A DNA stretch of 64,000 nucleotides from assembly GCA_016125285.1 (NCBI GenBank), contig WGMA01000027.1:95253-159252 (forward strand), read 5' to 3'. The stretch is from Phycisphaera sp. (lineage in GTDB: Bacteria > Planctomycetota > Phycisphaerae > Phycisphaerales > Zrk34). The translations under genes and the position numbers were made by a program. Of this stretch, positions 8,631 through 16,668 are shown one piece after another. Each line of letters opens with the position of its first letter. Position 1 is the stretch's first letter. The notes beneath the pieces were generated by a model. The model saw only the letters and a program-made list of their open reading frames with translations. It did not search any database and was not told the DNA's origin.

Positions 8631-9329
8631 ATGTTGACGAAACGCAACGCAGACGAGCGCGGACGGACGAAACTGGACTGGCTGAACGGGCGGCACAGCT
8701 TCTCGTTCGGGCGGTATTACGACCCGGCGTGGATGGGCTTCGGGCCGCTGCGTGTGATCAACGACGACGTGATCGCGCCGAGCGGCGGGTTCGGCGAGCA
8801 CCCGCACCGCGACATGGAGATCATCACGTACATCCTCGACGGTGCGCTGGAGCACCGCGACTCGATGGGCAACGGCTCGGTGATTCGGCCGGGCGACGTG
8901 CAGGTGATGACGGCGGGGTCGGGCATCCGCCACAGCGAGTTCAACGCGCTGCACGACGGCGCGACGCACCTGCTGCAGATCTGGATCGAGCCGGGCGAAG
9001 CGGGCCTGACGCCGCGGTGGGACGAGCGGACGTTCGACCCATCGTTGAAGCACAACCAGCTGCACGCGATCGTCACGCCCGACGGCCGCGACGGCTCGCT
9101 GTTGATCCGCGCCGACGCGACGATCTACGCCGCGCTGCTGAGTGAGGGTAAGTCCGTGACACACGCCTACGCGCCGGGTCGGCGCGGCTGGGTTCAGGTC
9201 GCGCGCGGCAAGGTCACCGCCAACGGCGAGACGCTCAGCGCAGGCGACGGCGCCGCGCTGACGGACGTCGACACGCTGACGATCGAGGCGGCGGACGACG
9301 CGGAGGTGTTGGTGTTTGATCTGCCGTAG
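8631..9329 (+). CDS. Pirin-family cupin protein (YhaK-like)
   Basis: About 232 residues. The N-terminal cupin has the pirin signature GFGEHPHRDMEIITY near residues 45-60, holding two metal-binding His and one Glu, and a later RHSEFN motif supplies the third His. The second cupin half is more divergent, as usual for pirins. Homologues include quercetin 2,3-dioxygenases and redox-sensing regulators; which applies here is unknown. AGGAGG at 8619-8624 favours the ATG at 8631 (6-bp spacing) over the adjacent ATG at 8628. It converges on the epimerase gene with a 14-bp gap. Confidence 0.9.
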   Translation: MLTKRNADERGRTKLDWLNGRHSFSFGRYYDPAWMGFGPLRVINDDVIAPSGGFGEHPHRDMEIITYILDGALEHRDSMGNGSVIRPGDVQVMTAGSGIRHSEFNALHDGATHLLQIWIEPGEAGLTPRWDERTFDPSLKHNQLHAIVTPDGRDGSLLIRADATIYAALLSEGKSVTHAYAPGRRGWVQVARGKVTANGETLSAGDGAALTDVDTLTIEAADDAEVLVFDLP

Positions 9330-9343
9330 GAATTTGAACGACC

Positions 9344-10300
9344 TCACCCCTTCGCCGCGGTGATCAGTTCGCGGAGGATGTCGTCGAGCTGGCGGGTGGG
9401 GCGGTAGCCGATGGCTTGGTTGATGCGGGTCAGGTCGGGGACGCGGCGGCGGAGGTCGTCGAATCTTGCGCCGTAGGCCTCGTCGTAGGGGACGAAGGTC
9501 ACGGAGCTGGACGAGGCGGAGAGGGCGATGATGCGTTCGGCGAGGTGTTTGATGGTGACCTCTTCGTCGGAGCCGAGGTTGAACACGCGGCCGTGGCAGT
9601 CGGGGTTGCGCAACAGCTTCGGCATCGCGGCGACGATGTCGGCGACGTGGCCGAAACAGCGCGACTGCTGGCCGTCGCCGTAGATCTGCAGCGGCTGGCC
9701 GGCGAGCGCGGCCTCGATGAAGCGGGGGATCACCATGCCGTACTTGCCCAGCTGCCCCGGGCCGACGGTGTTGAACAGCCGGACGACGACCGTCGGCAGG
9801 GCGTGCTGCTGGTGATACGCGAGGGCGAGGTACTCGTCGATGGCTTTCGCGGCGGCGTACGACCAGCGGTTGTAGATGGTCGCGCCGTAGGTCACGTCGT
9901 CGTCTTCGCTGAACGGCATCTTCACGCCCTTGCCGTACACCTCGGAGGAACTGGTGATCAGCACGGGAATGTTGAACGCCGCGGCGCCGCGCATCACGGC
10001 GGTGGTCTCCATGACGTTCGTCTCGATCGAGCGCACCGGCTCGTCGACGATGAGCTGCACGCCCACGGCCGCGGCGAGGTGATAGATCGCGTCGAACTCG
10101 CGGAGCCAGGCGATGTTGGTCAGGGCGTCGGCGACGGACTGGACCTGCAGCGTGCAGTTGTCGCCGAGCAGGTCCGCGACGTTCTCACGCCTGCCGGTCG
10201 ACAGGTTGTCGAGCAGGTGGACGGAGTGCCCTTCGCTAAGGAGCAGGCGGGTGAGGTGTGAACCGATGAACCCCGCGCCGCCGGTGATCAGCACATTCAT
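9344..10300 (-). CDS. NAD-dependent nucleotide-sugar epimerase/dehydratase
   Basis: A 318-residue extended short-chain dehydrogenase. The Rossmann motif GGAGFIG is at residues 7-13, SSSEVYG marks the catalytic Ser region, and YAAAK carries the catalytic Tyr and Lys. RLFNTVGPGQ and the C-terminal YRPTRQLDDI are typical of the UDP-sugar 4-epimerase / UDP-glucuronate decarboxylase group. It probably makes an activated sugar for surface polysaccharide, but the exact sugar cannot be assigned. The start ATG begins the motif MNVLITGGAG, as expected for the family. No sugar-transfer genes lie next to it. Confidence 0.88.
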   Translation of the reverse strand: MNVLITGGAGFIGSHLTRLLLSEGHSVHLLDNLSTGRRENVADLLGDNCTLQVQSVADALTNIAWLREFDAIYHLAAAVGVQLIVDEPVRSIETNVMETTAVMRGAAAFNIPVLITSSSEVYGKGVKMPFSEDDDVTYGATIYNRWSYAAAKAIDEYLALAYHQQHALPTVVVRLFNTVGPGQLGKYGMVIPRFIEAALAGQPLQIYGDGQQSRCFGHVADIVAAMPKLLRNPDCHGRVFNLGSDEEVTIKHLAERIIALSASSSSVTFVPYDEAYGARFDDLRRRVPDLTRINQAIGYRPTRQLDDILRELITAAKG

Positions 10301-10340
10301 GGCCGTATCTTAGTGGGGCGTGGGCCGTGGTGAAAGTAAA

Positions 10341-10375
10341 GCCGCGACCGCGTCGGAAGGGGATGCGGTCGCGGC
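10341..10375. repeat. Strong 11-bp stem hairpin
   Basis: GCCGCGACCGC at 10341-10351 pairs perfectly with 10365-10375 across a 13-base loop. It lies between the starts of the epimerase unit and the end of the prepilin gene. There is no T run, so it is not an obvious terminator. Confidence 0.6.
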
Positions 10376-10427
10376 ACAGGGGTAAAGCGAGTCAATCGGG
10401 CGCACGGGATGCGGTCGCGTTGGACCC

Positions 10428-10461
10428 TACACCCCGGCCCTCTCCCTGGCGGGGAGAGGGA
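10428..10461. repeat. Half copy of dispersed palindrome, family A
   Basis: CACCCCGGCCCTCTCCC followed by GGCGGGGAGAGGG matches the right-hand half of the full elements at 29231, 34030 and 37857. It ends 8 bp from the prepilin-like gene's stop codon. Confidence 0.75.
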
Positions 10462-10468
10462 GCAATGC

Positions 10469-11578
10469 TTACGGCAGGTTCCACCACTTGGTGCGGTAAT
10501 TGCCGCGGCGTGAGCCGGTCTCCCACATGTCTTGCTGGATGTCGATGTCGCGCGGGTCGATGTCCCACGGCGACATGAGGTGGACCGAGCCGTCACGCCA
10601 GGTGACGTTGACCTGATGACCGGTGTGCCGCGCGAAGGTCGGCATGAACGACTCGGGGTCGGACGGGTTGGCGTCGGCCGGCAGGAACTCCGGGGACCAC
10701 CAGTTGTCGTCGGCGGGGCACGCGACGGTGCGCAGGTCGTAGTCGAGCATGAAGATCGAGTCGGAGCGGTCGGAGCGCTGCCCGGCCCACTCGTTGATCG
10801 CGTAGCTGGCCATGCCGCCGAGGATCAGCTTCGTGCCGTTGGGGTCGACGCGTCCGACGTCGAAGATCCGCGTGATGCCCATGTCGTCCTCGACGTAGAA
10901 GTGGTAGCCCGCCGAGCCCTTGTAGAAGCTGGCTTCGACCAGGCCGTCCTCGAGGATAGTCACGTGCACGATGAAGTCGTCGCGGTCGTAGTCGCCGCCG
11001 TTGGGTCGGATGTCCTCGAACCGCAGCTCGTAGTAGTAGCCGGGCTTGCCGGGCGTGCCGGATTCGTTGCGGATGTCGGTATAGACGCCGACCTCGATGG
11101 GCATGTGGTGGTTGTAGGTCTGGTTATCGAAGCTGAGGACCTTGATGGACCCGGACACGCCGACCATCGGCTCGTCGTCCTCGGGGCAGATGAAGACCTT
11201 GTAGTTGCGGTCGATGGCGGGGGCGGTGAAGCCGACCCATCCCGACGCGGCGAAGGGCAGCGCGGGGGCCATGTCTTCGGGGGTGGTCATCAGGTAGGGG
11301 CGGAGCGAGGAGGTCCAGTCGCCGCCGGGCATACCGGGCACGCCGGGCTGCGAGGCGTCGGAGATCGCGCGCTGGCGGGTCTCGCCGCCGTACTGGATCG
11401 CCTGGTTCATCCACGCGTTGTAGATCTCGTGGAGGTTCGCCGAGCACGTGGCGACGTACGCCGAACGCACCGACTTGTTGATCGCGGGGATCACCATCGC
11501 CAGCAGCAGCATGATGATGGCCATGACCACCAGCAGCTCGACGATCGTAAAGCCGTTGTGACGTGTGGAGCGATTCAT
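10469..11578 (-). CDS. Type IV prepilin-like protein with H-xn-DG motif
   Basis: A 369-residue protein that begins with a class III prepilin leader and helix (HNGFTIVELLVVMAIIMLLL): cleavage after Gly, methylated Phe, and Glu at +5. The rest is a large extracytoplasmic domain. Near the C-terminus RHTGHQVNVTWRDGSVHL resembles the H-x9-DG signature of planctomycete pseudopilin-like proteins, though the spacing here is ten rather than nine. I chose the ATG at 11578, which has GGAGAG 6 bp upstream, over a start at 11635. Its ATG overlaps the stop of the HEAT gene (ATGA), so the two are translationally coupled. Confidence 0.88.
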   Translation of the reverse strand: MNRSTRHNGFTIVELLVVMAIIMLLLAMVIPAINKSVRSAYVATCSANLHEIYNAWMNQAIQYGGETRQRAISDASQPGVPGMPGGDWTSSLRPYLMTTPEDMAPALPFAASGWVGFTAPAIDRNYKVFICPEDDEPMVGVSGSIKVLSFDNQTYNHHMPIEVGVYTDIRNESGTPGKPGYYYELRFEDIRPNGGDYDRDDFIVHVTILEDGLVEASFYKGSAGYHFYVEDDMGITRIFDVGRVDPNGTKLILGGMASYAINEWAGQRSDRSDSIFMLDYDLRTVACPADDNWWSPEFLPADANPSDPESFMPTFARHTGHQVNVTWRDGSVHLMSPWDIDPRDIDIQQDMWETGSRRGNYRTKWWNLP

Positions 11579-12225
11579 CGTTTGCTCTCCAGTCTCTTCA
11601 GGTAGTCGTCGTGCGCCTGTTCCATGCCGGGCCACACGGTTTCGATCTTGCGGATCGCCGCGGCGTTCGCCGCCGGGGTGTCTTCGGCCACGTAGCCGTA
11701 GTCGCGTCCGAGCATCTTCTTGATCGCGCCGTACGCGCTGCGCCGCACCGCCAGGTCGTCGTCACGCAGCGCCTTGACCAGCGCCGGCATGCCCTCCCAC
11801 GCCTGCAGCGTCCCCAGCGAACGCGCCGCCGCCGCACGCACCTCCGCCGCGTGGTCCTCCGCCAGGATCGCCGCCACCTTGTTGCGGTCGACATCGTCGC
11901 GATGAAAACTGCCCAGCCCCGCCACCGCCGCCTCACGCACCTCCGGCCGCGGATCGCGCGCCACCGCGAACACCACCGGCACCGCCTCCGGACGCGCCGG
12001 ATTCGCCAGCATCAACACCGCCCGCTTCGCCACACGCGTGTCCGGGTCCGACGCGTAACGCGTCAGCGTCTTCGTCGATTGGTCCGGCGTCAGCTGCTTG
12101 ACCAGTTCGGAATCGCCCGGCTTCGTCGGTATGCGCACCGCGTCCGCCTCGCCGCGCAGCCCGACGAATATCCCGGCGAGACCCGCCAGAATGACGAATA
12201 CAACCACAGCAACTTTGCGCTGCAT
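11575..12225 (-). CDS. Membrane-anchored HEAT-repeat protein
   Basis: A 216-residue protein with an N-terminal hydrophobic anchor or signal (VAVVVFVILAGLAGIFVGL) followed by about four HEAT-like helical repeats, seen as recurring patterns such as DPRPEVREAAVAGLG, HAAEVRAAAARSLGTL and DDLAVRRSAYGAI. HEAT repeats form a scaffold for protein contacts. Its stop overlaps the start of the prepilin-like gene by 4 bp, so it may act with that protein at the envelope. The start at 12225 has only a weak AGGG upstream. Confidence 0.82.
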   Translation of the reverse strand: MQRKVAVVVFVILAGLAGIFVGLRGEADAVRIPTKPGDSELVKQLTPDQSTKTLTRYASDPDTRVAKRAVLMLANPARPEAVPVVFAVARDPRPEVREAAVAGLGSFHRDDVDRNKVAAILAEDHAAEVRAAAARSLGTLQAWEGMPALVKALRDDDLAVRRSAYGAIKKMLGRDYGYVAEDTPAANAAAIRKIETVWPGMEQAHDDYLKRLESKR

Positions 12226-12299
12226 TGACGTGCCCTGATGTACGTGCCCACGGCCGAATCGCACGATCCCGGATGACAGTGCGACGGCCGATTTTGCCC

Positions 12300-12362
12300 T
12301 GTGTCGGAACCCTACGGAGGTTCTCTCGTTGCGAGAGAGTGGTGGGTAGAGAACCCGACACA
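12300..12362. repeat. Nested inverted repeat upstream of the HEAT gene
   Basis: TGTGTCGG at 12300-12307 pairs with CCGACACA at 12355-12362. Inside is a second hairpin, CTCTCG-TTG-CGAGAG at 12323-12337. It lies about 75 bp upstream of the HEAT gene start and could be a leader structure or a small palindromic element. Confidence 0.55.
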
Positions 12363-12482
12363 AGCAAATAATACACCGATGACCCCCAAATGACCATACG
12401 ATAGGACAGATGTCACGCAAAACAATAGTTCTGCGTGGCGCATGCGTGAAATCTGCGTGGATTGCCGGGAACGGCGGGGCGG

Positions 12483-12815
12483 TCAGGCGCTGAACGACGA
12501 CCCGCAGCCGCAGCTCGACGTCGCGTTGGGGTTCTTGAAAACGAACCCGCGGCCCATGATCTCGTCCTTGAAGTCGATCTGCGTGCCCTCGAGGTACAGG
12601 TGCGACTTCTGGTCGCACACCACGTGGATGCCGTGCGCGTCGAACTCCCAGTCGCTGTCCGACTTCTTGTCCGTCAGGTCCAGCACGTACGTAAACCCGC
12701 TGCACCCGCCACCCTTCACGCCCACACGCAGGTACGTCTTGGCCATGTCCAGATTCTGCTTCTCGCAGATGTCACGGATCTCGTTCGCGGCGTTTTCACT
12801 GATCTCAACTGCCAT
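12483..12815 (-). CDS. A-type iron-sulfur carrier (IscA/ErpA/HesB family)
   Basis: A 110-residue HesB-like protein with the three conserved metal- or cluster-binding cysteines: Cys38 in GGGCSGF, and Cys102 and Cys104 in SSCGCG. It would pass Fe-S clusters to client enzymes in the cytoplasm. I chose the ATG at 12815, with GAGGAG 8 bp upstream; the longer frame from 12860 begins with a non-conserved stretch. A strong promoter lies about 45 bp upstream. A cysteine desulfurase, the usual sulfur donor for this pathway, is 5 kb away rather than adjacent. Confidence 0.93.
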   Translation of the reverse strand: MAVEISENAANEIRDICEKQNLDMAKTYLRVGVKGGGCSGFTYVLDLTDKKSDSDWEFDAHGIHVVCDQKSHLYLEGTQIDFKDEIMGRGFVFKNPNATSSCGCGSSFSA

Positions 12816-12858
12816 CGCAAGTCTCCTCGGGCCATTCGGCCCATTCCCACTCCGCCCC

Positions 12859-12886
12859 ATTATAGACCAGACAGGGGTGCTGTCAC
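12859..12886 (-). promoter_or_regulatory. Predicted sigma-70 promoter for the Fe-S carrier
   Basis: On the minus strand GTGACA (12886-12881) and a perfect TATAAT (12864-12859) are separated by 16 bp, about 45 bp upstream of the start codon. Confidence 0.6.
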
Positions 12887-12947
12887 ATCCATCGATTCAG
12901 ATGCATATCCGGCGAGCCGGGTTTCAGTGCTCAGTGGTCCGTAAGAT

Positions 12948-13016
12948 CCCCCTGTCCCCTGTCCCCTGTCCCCTGTCCCCTGTCCCCTGTCCCCTGTCCC
13001 CTGTCCCCTGTCCCCC
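12948..13016. repeat. Heptamer tandem repeat (CCCCTGT)n
   Basis: About nine perfect tandem copies of a 7-bp unit CCCCTGT. It ends 3 bp from the stop codon of the CARDB/TonB-like gene. The same 7-bp motif family (GGAGACA/GGGGACA) reappears at 43621-43719. Confidence 0.9.
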
Positions 13017-13019
13017 GAC

Positions 13020-15107
13020 TCAATCCTCGTCGGTCAGCAGCACGTGCACCTTCAGCGTCAGCGTCTCGGGCACGCGCGACAGCGGCTCGCCCTCCGCCGT
13101 CCACTTGTAAAAGCTCGCCAGCAGCGGCCCGTCCACGTTGTCGTACCCCGTCGACTTCGTGAACTCCGCGTGCAGCACCTTCCCGCCCTTGTCGAACACG
13201 ATCTTCACGTCCGGGTTGCCCGGCAGGCTCGTCCGCAAAGCGATCGCGCTGAAACGCGGGTGCACCGTGTTGATCTTGATCCCCTGCTGCGCCAGCACCT
13301 GCCCCGGCTTGATCTCCGCGTGGTCGATCAGCGTCACCGGCGGGGCCTCGGCCGTGTCGCGCGGCGCCGCCGTCGGACGCGCCACCTGTGTCACCGCCGA
13401 CGGCGTCTGCTCCTTCTTCTCCTCCTGCGGACTCTTCTCTTCCGTCTTCTCCTCCGTCTTCTTCTCGCCGTCCGCCTCCTTCAACGCCGGGTTCTCCGGC
13501 CGCTCCGGCGCACGCGTCTTGATCGCCTTCGGATCGATCCGCGGGTCCTCCTTCTCCGGCGAGCCCGGCTCCGTCGTCGGCACCGGGACCAGCGGCAGCG
13601 ACGCCACCTCCGGCCGACGCGACTTCTCTCCCTCCTGCTTCTTCGACTCCGCCGCCGGCTTCGCCTCCGGGTCCGGCTTCACCGGCGGAGCCGTCCTTTT
13701 CATCTCTTCCTTCGGCTCCGTCACCGTCTTCGTGCGCTCCGGCACGAGCGGGTCGCCCACACGCGGCAGGTTCACCGGCGGCACCACCAACGCCACCTCA
13801 CGCGCCTTCGGCGCTTCCTCCGGCGGGGCCGCCTTCTCCGTCGGCTCGGCCTTCGGCGACGTCGCCGCGATCTCCGTCGGCGCCTTCGGGTCGGCCTGCT
13901 TCGTCGCCGCCGCCTCCACCACCTCCGTCTTGGCGTCCAGCTTCGGCGCCTGCTCCACCTTCTTCGACGACTCCTCCGTCGCCTTCAGCGGCTGAACCGG
14001 GTCCGCCTTACGCTCCGTCGGCTCCGCCGTCTTCGGCGTCTGCGTCGGCTCGACCTCCGGCTGCTTCGGCGCGGGCGGCGTCGGCTGCGACAGCTGCGCC
14101 ACCGTCGTCGGCGCCGGCGGCGTGGGGTCCAGCGGCGCGTTCTTCACCGGCGCCGGGTCCACCATCTTCTGCACCGCCGCCTGCTCCACCTTCGACTTCC
14201 GCGCCAGCAGCTTTTCGTAATCCTCGTGGCTGATCCAGTTCACGCTCGTCTCCGACGGGTCCAGCTGACCCACCGGCGTCCGCTGCTTGAGGTCCTTCCA
14301 CTCCAGCTCGCGGCTCTGCGTGTTGTTCGACCGGTCCCGGTCGTTCACCTTCTCCAGCGGGTCCGCCGTCGCCGACACCACGTGCACGCCCGGCTCGTCG
14401 ACCGTGATCTCGCCCTCCAGACGCATCACCTCGCCCGGACGAGGCCACGCCTCCATCCGCACCGCGCTCAGCGGCTTGCCGTTGATGCTCAGCACCACGT
14501 CCGACCGCGCCGACGCCACGCCGCCCAGGTTCGCCACGTCCACGATCGCCCGCGCCGGACGACCCACCACGCGCGGCTCGGGCACCTCGAAACCGACCAC
14601 CGCCAGGTCCGGCGGGTCCGCCGCGCTCGACGTCGGCGACCGCCACACCACCGTCGCGCTCGCCACGTTGTTCGTCTCGTCGATCTCGATCACGTCGTCG
14701 TCCGGGTCGACGATCACCTGCACCTTTTTCGCGCCCGCCGACTTCGCCGTGTAGCTGAACTGCCGCTCGACCGCCGCCCCGACCGCCGTCGCCTCGCGGA
14801 TCACCGTGTCGCCCACCTGCTCGTCATCGACCGTCACCAGCACCCGCACGCCCGTCGGCGCGACCACCGTGCCCGTGTTCCGCACCTTCGCCGTGATCAC
14901 CGACGCCTGACCCGCGACCCGCGGCTCGCTCACGCTCACCGACACCGCCGCCCAGTCCTTCTCCGGCACGGTCTCCAGCTTCACCTCGCCCGGCCTCGCC
15001 GACCCGTGCTCGCGCAGCACCACCACCCCGGCCGCCGTGGCGATGTGCAGCACCAACGCCACGACCAGCCCGATCGCAAGCGGCAAGATGGCTTCGCGGT
15101 CGAACAT
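13020..15107 (-). CDS. TonB-like periplasmic protein with two CARDB domains
   Basis: A 695-residue protein with one N-terminal membrane segment (IGLVVALVLHIATAAGVVVL), then two CARDB-type beta-sandwich domains (TAKVRNTGTVVAPTGVRV near residue 70 and AIVDVANLGGVASARSDVV near residue 185). A long Pro/Glu/Lys-rich linker covers about residues 300-600, and a TonB-like C-terminal domain ends the chain (VKIVFDKGGKVLHAEF...SFYKWTAEG). TonB proteins transmit inner-membrane energy from ExbB/ExbD to outer-membrane transporters. An ExbD gene lies 1.1 kb upstream on the same strand, supporting this role, but no ExbB is seen. The CARDB domains are not part of classical TonB. Confidence 0.75.
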   Translation of the reverse strand: MFDREAILPLAIGLVVALVLHIATAAGVVVLREHGSARPGEVKLETVPEKDWAAVSVSVSEPRVAGQASVITAKVRNTGTVVAPTGVRVLVTVDDEQVGDTVIREATAVGAAVERQFSYTAKSAGAKKVQVIVDPDDDVIEIDETNNVASATVVWRSPTSSAADPPDLAVVGFEVPEPRVVGRPARAIVDVANLGGVASARSDVVLSINGKPLSAVRMEAWPRPGEVMRLEGEITVDEPGVHVVSATADPLEKVNDRDRSNNTQSRELEWKDLKQRTPVGQLDPSETSVNWISHEDYEKLLARKSKVEQAAVQKMVDPAPVKNAPLDPTPPAPTTVAQLSQPTPPAPKQPEVEPTQTPKTAEPTERKADPVQPLKATEESSKKVEQAPKLDAKTEVVEAAATKQADPKAPTEIAATSPKAEPTEKAAPPEEAPKAREVALVVPPVNLPRVGDPLVPERTKTVTEPKEEMKRTAPPVKPDPEAKPAAESKKQEGEKSRRPEVASLPLVPVPTTEPGSPEKEDPRIDPKAIKTRAPERPENPALKEADGEKKTEEKTEEKSPQEEKKEQTPSAVTQVARPTAAPRDTAEAPPVTLIDHAEIKPGQVLAQQGIKINTVHPRFSAIALRTSLPGNPDVKIVFDKGGKVLHAEFTKSTGYDNVDGPLLASFYKWTAEGEPLSRVPETLTLKVHVLLTDED

Positions 15108-15211
15108 CCTTCAATATCCCTGCAAATACTCTAGTCCGTCGATCCCGCTACGGCGAATCCGCCTGTTTCACCCTTAATAACACGGTCGAAAACGGACTTT
15201 GTTCTAATGAT

Positions 15212-15310
15212 TTCACCGCAGAGCCGCCGAGAAGCGCAGAGGACCGCAGACAAGGAATAAACAGATACCCCTCAGCGAACCTCCGCGCTGCTCTGTGCCT
15301 CTGCGGTGAA
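15212..15310. repeat. Long imperfect palindrome, family C copy 2
   Basis: TTCACCGCAGAGCCGCCGAG at the left end is matched by an inverted CTCTGTGCCTCTGCGGTGAA at 15291-15310. The arms also contain GCGCAGAGG and CCTCCGCGC. It shares the CACAGAG/GCAGAGG theme with 8461-8614. Confidence 0.75.
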
Positions 15311-15331
15311 TGGGCGTGATTGGAGCGTGGG

Positions 15332-15592
15332 TTAGAACGGGATAGAGTCGTGCGCTCTGATCGGAATGTGTGTATCTTTCCGGGGGCCGTCAACGACGAT
15401 CGGGGTTCTGAACTCGTCACCGTTGATCCGAACCACCAGCATCGCCTCGCCCGGAGGGACGTCGGTTTCCTCACGAGTCCGGATAAAGGTTGGGCCAACG
15501 TTCGAGAGTGGAATGCTGGTGCTACCGCACTCAAGCCACTGTTCGACAGTAGCCGAAAAAGGAATTCGACCGAATACACCTAATCCGCTCAT
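15332..15592 (-). CDS. Small conserved-looking hypothetical protein
   Basis: An 86-residue protein with no recognised catalytic motif. It has the look of a compact beta domain: a central stretch DVPPGEAMLVVRINGDEF and a C-terminus ending in SIPF. The ATG at 15592 has GGGAG 8 bp upstream, better than an ATG at 15610. It is divergent from the kinase-like gene and their start codons overlap in the same CATG (15590-15593). Such a pair may be a functional module, but I cannot assign a role. Confidence 0.65.
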   Translation of the reverse strand: MSGLGVFGRIPFSATVEQWLECGSTSIPLSNVGPTFIRTREETDVPPGEAMLVVRINGDEFRTPIVVDGPRKDTHIPIRAHDSIPF

Positions 15593-16085
15593 GGCCGCAC
15601 TCCCTGACAACCCGCTCGAGATTGCCCAGCGATTCCTTGCTGGTTCTGGCCAAATCCAGTCAGAACTGGGCTCCGGTACCGATGGTATCGTCTACTCCAC
15701 ATCGCGTCCATCAGCAATCAAGGTGTTTGCCGCCCGCCAACCATACGGAAAAGAGCTCGCCGCGTACTCCAGGCTCGCCGAATTCGATGTCTCCGAATTA
15801 TGCGGACATAACGTCCCGATTCTATTCGGCCACGACGACGAGACACTCGTGATCGAGATGTCCCGCGTCGTTCCGCCGTACGTTCTCGACTTCGGCAAGT
15901 CTGACGTTGACATCTGTTGGGACTTCACGGACGAGGAACTCGAGGCCCGCTTGCTGGAGCAGGCCGAAGACTTTGACGAGTACTGGCCGGTCGCTCGGGA
16001 CATCTATTACGCGCTTCGGCACTACGGCATCTACTACCACGACCTGAGCCCTCGAAACGTCGCGTTCGTAAACCCGCGAGACTAG
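15591..16085 (+). CDS. Short protein-kinase-like protein
   Basis: A 164-residue protein that resembles a minimal kinase fold. A glycine-rich stretch, LGSGTDGIVY near residues 27-36, is followed by SAIKVFAAR with a Lys in the ATP-site position. Near the C-terminus YYHDLSPRNVAFVN matches the H-x-D-L-x4-N catalytic loop. No DFG segment or C-lobe follows, so it is much shorter than a normal kinase. The frame is open upstream, but residues before the ATG at 15591 read as the antisense of the neighbouring gene. Lower GC than its neighbours hints at a different origin. Function unknown. Confidence 0.65.
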   Translation: MAALPDNPLEIAQRFLAGSGQIQSELGSGTDGIVYSTSRPSAIKVFAARQPYGKELAAYSRLAEFDVSELCGHNVPILFGHDDETLVIEMSRVVPPYVLDFGKSDVDICWDFTDEELEARLLEQAEDFDEYWPVARDIYYALRHYGIYYHDLSPRNVAFVNPRD

Positions 16086-16174
16086 CTCGTTTCAGGCGCG
16101 ATCGTTCGACGAGTACATCACGCAGGAGTCAGCCAAATCTTGCCGCCGACTGGCTCCTGACACCTGGCCACTGC

Positions 16175-16621
16175 CTACTTCTCCGCCTTGCCCGAGTCCG
16201 GCGCGCCCACGATGTAGAGATCCTTGATCCCCAACTGTCGCACCGTGTCGATCAGCTTGATCAGCAGCGGCCCGCGGTCCACGCCGCCCGCCTCGGCGTC
16301 CAGCGCCACGAACACCGCCGGCGGGTCCGGCTGCTGCGCCAGCACCGTCAGCCGCTCACGCAGCGCCTCGAACGTTGTCGCCTTCTGGTTGAGGTAGATC
16401 GTCGAGTCCTTGCCGACCGTGATCCCCGTGATCCGCGACTCGGTCACCTGCTGCGACGCCGCGAGCGTCGGAAACTTCATCGGCAACACCCGCGCCTGCA
16501 CCGTCAGCACCAGCGAGTAAATAAAGAACGTCAGCAGCAGAAAGATGATGTCCAGCAACGGCGTCATCTCGATCCGCGCATCGTCCGTCCCCATCGCCTT
16601 GTCCACCAGTCGCTGTCGCAT
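16175..16621 (-). CDS. exbD: ExbD/TolR-family protein
   Basis: About 148 residues. It has the ExbD layout: a short cytoplasmic start, the motif ARIEMTPLLDIIFLLLTFFI with the membrane Asp that carries protons, and a periplasmic domain with LYIVGAPDSG at the end. With ExbB it would use the proton gradient to drive TonB. The start could be 16621, 16630 or 16672; none has a clear ribosome-binding site, and 16621 gives the most typical N-terminus. It lies upstream of the CARDB/TonB-like gene on the same strand, with two unrelated genes between them. Confidence 0.85.
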   Translation of the reverse strand: MRQRLVDKAMGTDDARIEMTPLLDIIFLLLTFFIYSLVLTVQARVLPMKFPTLAASQQVTESRITGITVGKDSTIYLNQKATTFEALRERLTVLAQQPDPPAVFVALDAEAGGVDRGPLLIKLIDTVRQLGIKDLYIVGAPDSGKAEK

Positions 16622-16668
16622 GGCGAGCATTATAGGGGTTGTTGCGGCCCGGGGCCCTGGTTGCCCGG

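Noticed and set aside
12948..13016. Possible CRISPR array
   Set aside because: The unit is only 7 bp with no spacers, so it is a simple tandem repeat. No cas genes are in the window.
15366..15590. Longer start for the kinase-like gene
   Set aside because: The upstream part is antisense to the neighbouring gene and has no kinase features; ATG at 15591 gives the glycine-rich loop at the expected place.
16622..16634. TATAAT at the exbD start as a leaderless promoter
   Set aside because: A perfect -10 is present, but no acceptable -35 lies 16-18 bp upstream, so I do not claim it.
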